Assembly (NCBI GenBank): GCA_002720745.1
Contig: PBJO01000007.1
Span: 323,564 to 387,563, forward strand
Length of the DNA stretch: 64,000 nt
Reading direction: 5' to 3'
DNA from: Balneola sp.
GTDB taxonomy: Bacteria > Bacteroidota > Rhodothermia > Balneolales > Balneolaceae
The position numbers and the translations under genes are program-made. The notes beneath the pieces are model-generated. The model saw only the letters and a program-made list of their open reading frames with translations, searched no databases and was not told the origin of the DNA. Below, in pieces: positions 55,567 through 63,548 of this stretch (its first letter is position 1; each line of letters begins with the position of its first letter).

Positions 55567-56772
55567 ATGGAAATAACATTATCCCTTTTAATTATAGTGC
55601 TAATGAGCTTTGCGCTGCTCTTTCACTTAGGCACAACACTCAATTATTTACGAAACCGTAAACATATACGCTGCATTCCACAATTTGGAAAAGATATCAA
55701 TAATCCCAACAATAATTATATTACCGATTTAAGTGTTTGTATTCCATGCCGAAATGAAGAACATAATCTCAGAAAAACGCTGAAATCTTTGGTCAATCAA
55801 ACAAAGAAAAATATCTCTATACTAATATTGAATGACCAATCAACCGACGGAACACAATCAATTCTGGATGAATATAGTACTAAATATTCGCACATTAGAG
55901 TGATTCAAGGAAAGGAAAAGCCCGAAGATTGGTTGGGTAAGAACTGGGCCTGTCATCAGCTATCTGAACAAGTGACCACCAAATTCATGGTTTTTCAGGA
56001 TGCGGATGTCTGGTTATGTCCCTATGCGTTAGATACTATCACCAATTTATTACATTCTTATGATGCATTAACTGTCTGGCCCCATCAAAAGTTATATACT
56101 TTTTTTGAGCGATTGATTGTCCCTAGTGTGTATTATTCTTTTTTTACTTTATTTCCTGCTGCCTATTTACATCGTAAACCAAGATGGCTGCCTACATTCT
56201 TATATGGACGGGTCAAAGAATTATTCACTGCTGCAAATGGACAGTTTATGGCTTTCAATATGTCAACGTATTGCAGCATAGGGGGACATTATAATGTTCG
56301 GAATGAGGTAGTGGAGGATATGGCTTTAGCGCGTCTGATAAAAAAATCCCCTCATTCAATGGGAATGTTTCATGGCAAAAACACTATTTTTTGCAGGATG
56401 TATCGATCTGGAAAAGAGGTATGGGACGGTTTTGGCAAGAATTTTTTACAGGGTTTTCCCAATACGTTTACTTTTATATTTCTAGGTTTGCTACATCTAA
56501 TCGTTTTCATTTTCCCTGTAACTGTACCATTTATTATTTACGGATTTGGGCGTGCTACCCTCTATGAGCTAACCATAATTTATGTTTTAATTTCAATAAT
56601 TGTGCTTCTATTTACTCTTCAACGATTGTCACTAGATAGTTTATTCGATTGGAAGCGAAGTTATTCATTCCTCCATATTTTTTCTGTGATTTGGTTTCAA
56701 GCACTTGCAATTCGTTTAATTTGGAATAAATTGAGCGGTAGGAAAGTCAAATGGAAAGGACGATCAATTTGA
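55567..56772 (+). CDS. GT2 membrane glycosyltransferase (CruC-like)
   Basis: 401 residues with an N-terminal membrane helix (about 3-25), a GT-A domain (LSVCIPCRNEEHNLRKTLKSL, NDQSTDGT, a DxD-like QDADVWL, and EDMALARLI as the acceptor-base block) and C-terminal membrane helices (about 295-370). This layout matches the CruC / 4,4'-diaponeurosporenoate glycosyltransferase group that attaches sugars to carotenoids at the membrane. The crtC-like and acyltransferase neighbours support that reading. Confidence 0.83.
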   Translation: MEITLSLLIIVLMSFALLFHLGTTLNYLRNRKHIRCIPQFGKDINNPNNNYITDLSVCIPCRNEEHNLRKTLKSLVNQTKKNISILILNDQSTDGTQSILDEYSTKYSHIRVIQGKEKPEDWLGKNWACHQLSEQVTTKFMVFQDADVWLCPYALDTITNLLHSYDALTVWPHQKLYTFFERLIVPSVYYSFFTLFPAAYLHRKPRWLPTFLYGRVKELFTAANGQFMAFNMSTYCSIGGHYNVRNEVVEDMALARLIKKSPHSMGMFHGKNTIFCRMYRSGKEVWDGFGKNFLQGFPNTFTFIFLGLLHLIVFIFPVTVPFIIYGFGRATLYELTIIYVLISIIVLLFTLQRLSLDSLFDWKRSYSFLHIFSVIWFQALAIRLIWNKLSGRKVKWKGRSI

Positions 56773-56809
56773 ACTGCATTTTTTTTAATCATATAACTCA
56801 TAAAAAACT

Positions 56810-57763
56810 ATGATGAGCCCATATTTAGAAAAATTTATGGTGTTTTTGAGAGTGGAAAAAAATGCTTCTCATCACACTCTAACCTCCTATAAGACTGATC
56901 TAAATCAGTTTATTTTTTTTCTTATCTCACATTTTGATTCGAAAGAGTTTTCTATAGAACAGATAGATCGGTTAGCCATTCGTCTTTGGTTAGGCGAATT
57001 ATCTGAACAAGGACTAACACAAAATAGCATAGCACGAAAAGTTGCTGCATTGCGTTCTTTCTTTAAATATGCGTTTAGAAATGGTTGGATAAAAAAAAAC
57101 CCTGCACACCTTTTAGTCATTCCAAAAAAAACTCGAACTCTTCCAAAAACAATTCCTGCACCTGATCTGCAACGTATGCTCGATAGCTATCGCAATTTGA
57201 TAGATTCCGTTGGATCTATCCAAGATTCTGTTATTCTTGAACTTTTTTATACATCTGGTATACGTGTAAGTGAATTATGTGGACTCGATACACAAGACGT
57301 AGAAGTGACCAAAGCATTGATTAAGGTTCGCGGGAAAGGAAATAAAGAAAGAATCGTTCCTATCAGTTCGTCAGTTAATAAATTGCTGAAAAATTTTCTT
57401 AATCAAAGAAGCCATCCTGCACAGAATATTCAAAGCATTTCTGATGAAATTAAAAGAACTTCTAAAGTTAAGAAAAAAGAAAGCCCATTATTTATTGCCC
57501 CTTCAGGCCAACGTATGTATGCCAAGCAGGTCTACCGTATTGTTAATAAAGCTATTAGGCAATATTGTGAGGTGTCCCAAAAAAGCCCTCATGTGCTTCG
57601 GCACAGCTTCGCCACGCATATGTTAGATAATGGAGCCGATATTAGATTAATTAAAGAATTTTTAGGCCATTCTAGCCTCGCCTCAACCCAGGTATATACT
57701 CATACTAGTGTGGAACGCTTACGCACAATTTACGAGCAAGCACACCCTCGTGCAAAATCCTAA
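56810..57763 (+). CDS. Xer-type tyrosine recombinase (XerC/XerD)
   Basis: 317 residues. The N-terminal SAM-like core-binding domain spans about 1-90. The catalytic domain carries R in TSGIRVSELCGLD, K in VRGKGNKERIVP, HxLR in HVLRHSFATHML, H in LGHSSLAS and the nucleophile Y in TQVYTHTS. It probably resolves chromosome dimers at dif. A lysine-rich insertion (QNIQSISDEIKRTSKVKKKE, about 207-226) is longer than in E. coli XerC/D. It lies 17 bases before hpf. Confidence 0.94.
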   Translation: MMSPYLEKFMVFLRVEKNASHHTLTSYKTDLNQFIFFLISHFDSKEFSIEQIDRLAIRLWLGELSEQGLTQNSIARKVAALRSFFKYAFRNGWIKKNPAHLLVIPKKTRTLPKTIPAPDLQRMLDSYRNLIDSVGSIQDSVILELFYTSGIRVSELCGLDTQDVEVTKALIKVRGKGNKERIVPISSSVNKLLKNFLNQRSHPAQNIQSISDEIKRTSKVKKKESPLFIAPSGQRMYAKQVYRIVNKAIRQYCEVSQKSPHVLRHSFATHMLDNGADIRLIKEFLGHSSLASTQVYTHTSVERLRTIYEQAHPRAKS

Positions 57764-57767
57764 CTGT

Positions 57768-57774
57768 AAAGGAG
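57768..57774 (+). promoter_or_regulatory. Strong Shine-Dalgarno for hpf
   Basis: AAAGGAG lies 6 bases before the hpf ATG. This stands out because most starts in the window have weak or no Shine-Dalgarno sequence, as is usual in Bacteroidota relatives. Confidence 0.6.
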
Positions 57775-57780
57775 TATAGT

Positions 57781-58077
57781 ATGAAAAAAATAATTACATC
57801 CCGTCATTTTGAAGCAAGCGAGCAATTAAAGGTTTTTGCTAACGATTACCTACAAAAGCTAACCACCGTGTTCAATAGAATAACTTCATGCTATTTGGTT
57901 TTGGAAGAAGATCCAGACCACGATTTTCCTCAATCGGCAAAACTTATTGTACACATTCCAAAAAAAAGCTTAAATGCAAAAAGCGCAAAAGCAACATATG
58001 AGAAAGCAGTCCATGATGTGGTAGAAAATATGAAACGACAACTCAAATGTTATAAAGAAAAAAAACTGCATTACTAA
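57781..58077 (+). CDS. hpf: Short-form ribosome hibernation-promoting factor
   Basis: 98 residues: the beta-alpha-beta-beta-beta-alpha RaiA/HPF domain only, without the long-form C-terminal dimerisation domain. Blocks ITSRHFEASEQLKVFANDYLQKL, and DHDFPQSAKLIVHIPKKSLNAK fit the family. It binds the 30S A/P-site region and stalls ribosomes in stationary phase. It is preceded by a strong Shine-Dalgarno and placed between xer and hprK. Confidence 0.92.
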   Translation: MKKIITSRHFEASEQLKVFANDYLQKLTTVFNRITSCYLVLEEDPDHDFPQSAKLIVHIPKKSLNAKSAKATYEKAVHDVVENMKRQLKCYKEKKLHY

Positions 58078-58118
58078 AGATTTTTTTCTAATTATTTAAA
58101 CAAGTAATCTTCCGGTAT

Positions 58119-59150
58119 ATGCCCTTTTCAACCCACTCACCAATACCAATCAATGAAAAATTAACCGTTGAAGAACTCATAACAAAGCTTCGCAAACGAG
58201 TTAATATAAATCTTATTGCTTGTGCAGCTGAAGATAAATGCTGTGATAAATATGTCCGTGAAGCAGAGTTAAACCGACCTGGTTTAGCTCTCACGGGCTA
58301 TTTAGATGTATTTTCATGGCACAGAATACAAATTATTGGCAATACTGAAAATGATTACCTTAAGAAATTATCCCAGGATAAACAACGAAAGGCCTTTGAT
58401 AATATTACCAAATTTGACATACCTATTATTTTTCTGACAAATGGGAACATACTACCTCAAGCTCTGCTTGAAAATGCTACACAACGCGGTATTCCTATTT
58501 TTACTACCCCCTATGAGACTACTCGTTTCATGCACTTATTAAAAGACTTTCTAGACGATCAGTTTGCATTACAAACTATGGTACATGGTGCAATGGTAGA
58601 TGTATATGGTGTCGGCATTCTCATTGTTGGTAAATCAGGTATTGGTAAAAGTGAAGTCGCATTAGACTTAGTTGAACGAGGTCATCGCTTAGTGGCTGAC
58701 GATGTAGTTATGATTACTAAAAAAGGAAGCGTGCTTATGGCTTCAGCTACCATTATGAGTAAACATTTTATGGAAATACACGGATTAGGTATTGTAGACG
58801 TTATGTCTATGTTTGGTATTCGATCGGTTCGCTATCAAAAACGATTGGAGATCGTGACAGAGTTATCACTATGGGATGATACCCTTGAAATAAACAGAAC
58901 GGGGTTGGATCATGAGCAAGTAAGTATTTTAGATAATGAAATTCCTTATATAAAATTGCCAATAACACCTGGTAAAAATATAACAGTAATTGCCGAAGTT
59001 ATTGCCATGAATCATTTACTAAAACATTATGGCTATGATGCAGCTGAAGCTTTTCAAGAAAAAATTAAATCTTCCATAGCGGAAAAAACCAATGGAATGA
59101 ACCCTAGTATGAAACGTGCTATAGAATATTTTGAAGGAGATGTAGAATAG
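58119..59150 (+). CDS. hprK: HPr kinase/phosphorylase
   Basis: 343 residues, slightly longer than the usual 310-330. N-terminal MurF-like domain (about 1-145). The C-terminal kinase domain holds the Walker A GKSGIGKSEVALDL, LVADDVV, and the HprK signature EIHGLGIVDVMSMFGI with the catalytic region; a basic tail includes MKRAIEYFEGD. It phosphorylates and dephosphorylates HPr on serine. No HPr (ptsH) gene is in the window. Adjacent to hpf, an arrangement also seen in other phyla. Confidence 0.93.
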   Translation: MPFSTHSPIPINEKLTVEELITKLRKRVNINLIACAAEDKCCDKYVREAELNRPGLALTGYLDVFSWHRIQIIGNTENDYLKKLSQDKQRKAFDNITKFDIPIIFLTNGNILPQALLENATQRGIPIFTTPYETTRFMHLLKDFLDDQFALQTMVHGAMVDVYGVGILIVGKSGIGKSEVALDLVERGHRLVADDVVMITKKGSVLMASATIMSKHFMEIHGLGIVDVMSMFGIRSVRYQKRLEIVTELSLWDDTLEINRTGLDHEQVSILDNEIPYIKLPITPGKNITVIAEVIAMNHLLKHYGYDAAEAFQEKIKSSIAEKTNGMNPSMKRAIEYFEGDVE

Positions 59151-59210
59151 TGATACTATTAATGCCAATCTGTTTAGTCATGATAGATGTGTTTATTTAT
59201 GTTCATATAT

Positions 59211-59250
59211 AAGACTATAGACGGAATTATAAGACTATAGACGGAATGTC
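59211..59250 (+). repeat. Two tandem copies of a 20-base unit
   Basis: AAGACTATAGACGGAATTAT and AAGACTATAGACGGAATGTC lie directly end to end; the first 17 bases are identical. The repeat sits in the 172-base gap between hprK and the M23 peptidase gene. It may be a slippage duplication or a double regulator site. Confidence 0.85.
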
Positions 59251-59322
59251 ATAAAATGTTTACTAGCCTCATTGCGTTGGAACTCTTGGTTAATATCCCT
59301 AATTTAAAGTATTAAACAAATT

Positions 59323-60294
59323 ATGCACATCAATAACCATTACTTTTACGATCAAGAAAGATGCGAGTTCATACCGATAGAATATAATATCTATCAACAG
59401 GTGGCATACAATTTGTCTATTTGGATTTTGACAGGTATAACACTTGCGAGTATTGGAATGATCGTTTTAAGTAATTTTGTTGGCACACCTTCTGAGTTAG
59501 CACTTACCACAGAAAATAAAATTCTTCTTGAAAAATTAGAAGAAACCAAACAAACTATTACAAATTTAGATCAACAGCTTAAAGATTTAAGTCAACGTGA
59601 TGCTGAATTGTATCGGTCTATTTTGGGCTTAGAAAAGTCTTTGGATGAAGAAATACTGCTCGGTATTGGAGGGTCAAATTTGTACAAGGAATATGAAATT
59701 TACAGCGAAAATGCTGCAGAAATATTAGAATGGACAAGTCAAAAATTAGATGAATTAGAGCGAAGAATAAATATTCAAGATCTTAGTCTAGAAGAAATAA
59801 AAGCTCAATACAACGAAAATAAATCAGCATTAAAACATATACCTGCCATTAAACCAGGTGGTGGTATTCTGTTAAGTGGATTTGGTATGAGGCGGCATCC
59901 TGTACTCGGATACACTCGTCCTCACGACGGATTGGATTTTAGGGCTGATATCGGATCCGATGTCTACGCAACAGGTGATGGTGAAGTCATTTTAGCAAAA
60001 CGACGTGGCACCTTTGGACGGACAATAATCATAGATCATGGGTTTGGCTATAAAACTCTCTATGCACATCTTAGTGCTTATGAAGATTATATAAAAGTTG
60101 GAACCAAGGTAAAAAGGGGACAAGTAATCGCAAAAACAGGTAATACTGGTCTAACCGAAGGCCCGCACCTTCACTATGAGGTCCACTTCAACAACAAACC
60201 TGTAGATCCTTTAACCTATTTATTTGCCGATATTTCTCCGGAAGAATATCTTCTATTTAAACAAATCGCTGAAAAAAATAATAAGTCCTATTAA
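59323..60294 (+). CDS. Membrane-anchored M23 metallopeptidase (murein hydrolase)
   Basis: 323 residues. One membrane helix (about 29-50), then a coiled coil (about 62-165, many Leu/Glu/Lys heptads), then an M23 LytM domain (about 185-300). Zinc ligands are the His and Asp of RPHDGLDF and the second His of GPHLHYEVHF; AHLSAYEDYIKVGTKVKRGQVIAKTGNTG is typical. It cleaves peptidoglycan cross-links or activates amidases from the periplasm. The stop overlaps the next gene's start by 1 base. Confidence 0.93.
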   Translation: MHINNHYFYDQERCEFIPIEYNIYQQVAYNLSIWILTGITLASIGMIVLSNFVGTPSELALTTENKILLEKLEETKQTITNLDQQLKDLSQRDAELYRSILGLEKSLDEEILLGIGGSNLYKEYEIYSENAAEILEWTSQKLDELERRINIQDLSLEEIKAQYNENKSALKHIPAIKPGGGILLSGFGMRRHPVLGYTRPHDGLDFRADIGSDVYATGDGEVILAKRRGTFGRTIIIDHGFGYKTLYAHLSAYEDYIKVGTKVKRGQVIAKTGNTGLTEGPHLHYEVHFNNKPVDPLTYLFADISPEEYLLFKQIAEKNNKSY

Positions 60295-61709
60295 TGTCAA
60301 TAAAAAAGCTTATCTACTCTTCTTTTAGTAGACTCGTTACAGTTTTATGTATACTTTTTTTTTTAAGTCACTATAGTGTAGCCCAACCTAGCGATTCAAC
60401 TTTATTTTTGAGCACAAAAACGAAACAAACAAACTCATTACTAATACAACAAGCACTTACATCTAAACTTGGTTTTGATCGACTTGCTCACTTAAGTGAT
60501 TATTATGGCCACCGACTAAGTGGATCAGAAGAATTAGAGCAAGCGATCGATTGGATTGTTGGTGAAATGAGCAAAGACGGTTTCGATAAGGTTTGGAAGC
60601 AGGAGGTGATGGTACCTCATTGGGAACGTGGTCATGAATATGCTACGTTAAATGTTCCAATACAAAAAGATTTACCTATGCTTGGATTAGGCGGAAGCGT
60701 AGGAACAGGTGGCAAAGCTATCACTGGTGAAATAATCATGGTTAACTCTTTTGAAGATCTTGCAGCAAAAAAAGATTCGATCCCTGGAAAGATCGTATTG
60801 TTTAATGTTCCATTTACTACATATAGGCAAACCGTTCAGTATCGAGTTAATGGAGCCATAGAAGCTGCTAAGTATGGCGCAATAGCAAGTTTAATAACAT
60901 CAGTGACATCTTATTCTATGCAAACGCCTCATACTGGGGTAATGTACTATGTAAATGGAATTCAAAAAATCCCACATGCTGCTATTACTGTAGAAGATGC
61001 TTTACTCATAGAACGATTCATACATCGTGGTGAATTCATTGAGATTAGCCTATATATGGAAGCTCAGCAATTTGAAGATGCGATATCTAATAATGTTATT
61101 GCAGAGATAAGAGGTTCAGAATTCCCCAACGAATTAGTTGTACTGGGTGGACATATAGATTCCTGGGATGTAGGCCAGGGTGCAATGGACGATGGTGGTG
61201 GCTGTATAGCGGCATGGGAAGCCGCCAGACTCATTATTGAATCTGGCATTCGCCCTAAAAGAACTGTAAGAGTTATTCTATGGACCAATGAAGAGAATGG
61301 TTTACGTGGCGCTAATCATTACGCTGAATGGGCTGAAAAAAAAGAATTCTCGATCGAAAATCATGTAATAGCAATGGAGTCCGATGCGGGGGTATTTGAT
61401 CCTATTGGTGTTGGATTTTCTGGAAGTGATCAAGCCTATCAACAATTAAGTGAGATTGCCCAACAATTGACAGATATCGATGCTGCAGAACTTCGAAAAG
61501 GTGGTGGTGGTGCAGATATAGGTCCACTCATGAATAAAGGCGTTCCAGGTATGGGGCTAAACGTCGAGTCTGAAAAATATTTCTGGTATCACCATTCAGC
61601 TGCAGATACCTTTGACAAACTTAATCATGAGGATTTCAACAATTGTGTTGCTACTATGGCTGCATATACATTTGGAGTAGCAGACGCGGAAATTCGTTTA
61701 GCTCGTTAA
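60294..61709 (+). CDS. Secreted M28 aminopeptidase / carboxypeptidase Q-like
   Basis: 471 residues. A signal peptide ends near SVAQP. The PA-type insert lies at about 130-240 and the M28 catalytic domain follows. The two-zinc site is complete: H in GGHIDSWD, D in GAMDDGGG, EE in WTNEENGLRG, D in MESDAGVF and H in YHHSAADTF. It hydrolyses peptides outside the cytoplasm. Translationally coupled to the M23 gene. Confidence 0.94.
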   Translation: MSIKKLIYSSFSRLVTVLCILFFLSHYSVAQPSDSTLFLSTKTKQTNSLLIQQALTSKLGFDRLAHLSDYYGHRLSGSEELEQAIDWIVGEMSKDGFDKVWKQEVMVPHWERGHEYATLNVPIQKDLPMLGLGGSVGTGGKAITGEIIMVNSFEDLAAKKDSIPGKIVLFNVPFTTYRQTVQYRVNGAIEAAKYGAIASLITSVTSYSMQTPHTGVMYYVNGIQKIPHAAITVEDALLIERFIHRGEFIEISLYMEAQQFEDAISNNVIAEIRGSEFPNELVVLGGHIDSWDVGQGAMDDGGGCIAAWEAARLIIESGIRPKRTVRVILWTNEENGLRGANHYAEWAEKKEFSIENHVIAMESDAGVFDPIGVGFSGSDQAYQQLSEIAQQLTDIDAAELRKGGGGADIGPLMNKGVPGMGLNVESEKYFWYHHSAADTFDKLNHEDFNNCVATMAAYTFGVADAEIRLAR

Positions 61710-61792
61710 ATCCAAAAAATAGCATTCACGGTTGTTAATTTATGACTAGAATAAAATTGATTGGTGTTCACTGGTGAATCGAAAGCAAAGAC

Positions 61793-62482
61793 TTAACCAC
61801 CTTTAGTTTTTAGATACCTTAGCCAAATACGTTCACCTTGTTGAATAGATTTAATCATCCAATCTTTTTTCAATTCAAGGCATTCATGTTGGCTTAACTG
61901 CCACTCAGATTTAGGTTGATGCATAAGTTTCGTTCTTAAACTGTGAAGACAGATAGCCGCGCTTGCTGATAGGTTATAACTTTCTACAAAGCCAAACATG
62001 GGTATGTTTACAAGTCCATCGGCTAACTGTACTACTTCCCGGCTTACGCCATTTAATTCTGTACCAAAGACCAATGCCGTTTTTTGATCTATGGGTACCT
62101 CCGAAATGGGAGCATTACCATGGTGTGGGGAAGTGGCTAAAATAGTATAGCCTTTATTTTTCAATGACCTAAAACACTGTGAGACGTTGGACTCATAGGT
62201 AGAATATTTATGCAAAGTCAACCATTTATGACTGCCAAGAGAACTGGTTGAACTCGACTCAAAACGATTTTTGTTTTCTATAATATGTACATCCTGAACA
62301 CCAAAACCATCACAAGTACGCAAAATAGCATTGGCATTGTGAGTTTTGTGAATATCCTCAAGTACAATTGTTATGTTCCTAGTTCGGGAGCTAAGCACGT
62401 CATCAATCCGTGATAAACGGTCTTCATTGATAAATTGTGCGAGGTAGGCTATTTCTTCTTGTAAACTATTAAACCCTTCCAA
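61793..62482 (-). CDS. trmH: SpoU-family tRNA 2'-O-methyltransferase (TrmH-like)
   Basis: 229 residues with the knotted SPOUT motifs: NANAILRTCDGFGVQDVHI (motif 1), TALVFGTELNGVSREV (motif 2) and VNIPMFGFVESYNLSASAAICL (motif 3). The N-terminal and C-terminal helical extensions and length fit TrmH, which methylates the ribose of G18 in tRNA. It starts 3 bases after the sugar-isomerase-like gene stops. Confidence 0.9.
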   Translation of the reverse strand: MEGFNSLQEEIAYLAQFINEDRLSRIDDVLSSRTRNITIVLEDIHKTHNANAILRTCDGFGVQDVHIIENKNRFESSSTSSLGSHKWLTLHKYSTYESNVSQCFRSLKNKGYTILATSPHHGNAPISEVPIDQKTALVFGTELNGVSREVVQLADGLVNIPMFGFVESYNLSASAAICLHSLRTKLMHQPKSEWQLSQHECLELKKDWMIKSIQQGERIWLRYLKTKGG

Positions 62483-62484
62483 AC

Positions 62485-63381
62485 TTACAGCGAATTCAAA
62501 TATGTTAAGCCAGCTTCAATGTTTTGAATAGGTGTCTCTGTGCGTTCGTCTTCCACAAAGAGATAATCCACACCAGAGATGTTATTTAATTCGAAAATTT
62601 CAGGGAATGGGATAATCCCTTTACCTATAGTAGTTTGATCCAAATTATTATCCGCATCCTTAACATGATAGGACAAAAACCGCCCTGGATATTTCTTAAC
62701 AAATTCTAAAGGATTGACCCCTGCTTTACGCACCCAATACAAGTCAGCCTGAAAAGATACTTTGTTCGCATCGGTTTCAGTGATTAAGATATCCATCGGG
62801 ATCCGGTCATCCGAAGTTATGAAGAATTCAAAATCATGATTATGATAGCCAAATCGTAAGCCAGCAGAGCTACATAGCTCACCAATTCTATTTAAGTTTT
62901 CTGCAACACCATAGTAATCCTCTCTCATACTTTCATCTAGATAGGGAATAACAAGGTGTTTGGTATCCATTGCTAAGGCGGCATTGATAAAAATATCGGC
63001 TTGCTTATCCGTAAAATAACCTGTGTGTACCGAAGCAACATACATTCCTGTATTTTTGACTATAGTATTGAACTCCTCAGGGGTATACTGCCCAAAAAGT
63101 TTCCCATCCGTACCTAGTCCATAGGCTTCTATACATGAATATCCCAAGTTTGCTATGGCTGAAATGGTTTCTTCAAGATCTTCATTAAGTTCATTTCTAA
63201 CGGAGTAAATTTGCACTCCAATATCCTTAACCAAATTGTTGATGAGTGTTTTTCCCTGTTCAATAGAACCACTCTTAGAAGTACAAGCTGTCATTATATA
63301 GGGTAAACCCACCAAACCAGCACCAACAACACCTAGTTGTTCTAAAAACGTACGTCTGCTGTTTAAACTTTTTTTGTCCAT
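62485..63381 (-). CDS. Exported sugar phosphate isomerase/epimerase-like TIM barrel
   Basis: 298 residues. The N terminus carries a Tat signal (NSRRTFLEQLGVVGAGLVGLP) ending in TAC, a lipobox, so it is exported folded and lipidated. The AP-endonuclease-2/xylose-isomerase-like barrel (about 52-298) shows Glu, His, and Asp residues in CIEAYG, SVHTGYF, GYHNHDFEF and DLYWVRKAG, compatible with a divalent-metal site, and VEDERTE near the end. Such enzymes occur in Bacteroidota sugar-utilisation sets. Substrate unknown. Confidence 0.88.
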   Translation of the reverse strand: MDKKSLNSRRTFLEQLGVVGAGLVGLPYIMTACTSKSGSIEQGKTLINNLVKDIGVQIYSVRNELNEDLEETISAIANLGYSCIEAYGLGTDGKLFGQYTPEEFNTIVKNTGMYVASVHTGYFTDKQADIFINAALAMDTKHLVIPYLDESMREDYYGVAENLNRIGELCSSAGLRFGYHNHDFEFFITSDDRIPMDILITETDANKVSFQADLYWVRKAGVNPLEFVKKYPGRFLSYHVKDADNNLDQTTIGKGIIPFPEIFELNNISGVDYLFVEDERTETPIQNIEAGLTYLNSL

Positions 63382-63548
63382 TAATTAAAACTACACATTA
63401 AGATTTATTAGTAAAGTGCGGGATATTTATCATTTTTACAAAAGATATTCTGATATCAGCAAAAATGGCGAAGTTACCTTAGCGACTATAGTGCGCAAAC
63501 GATAAGCCTCTAATAGCAGCAGCTAAATATTATTTTTATCTTGACCTC

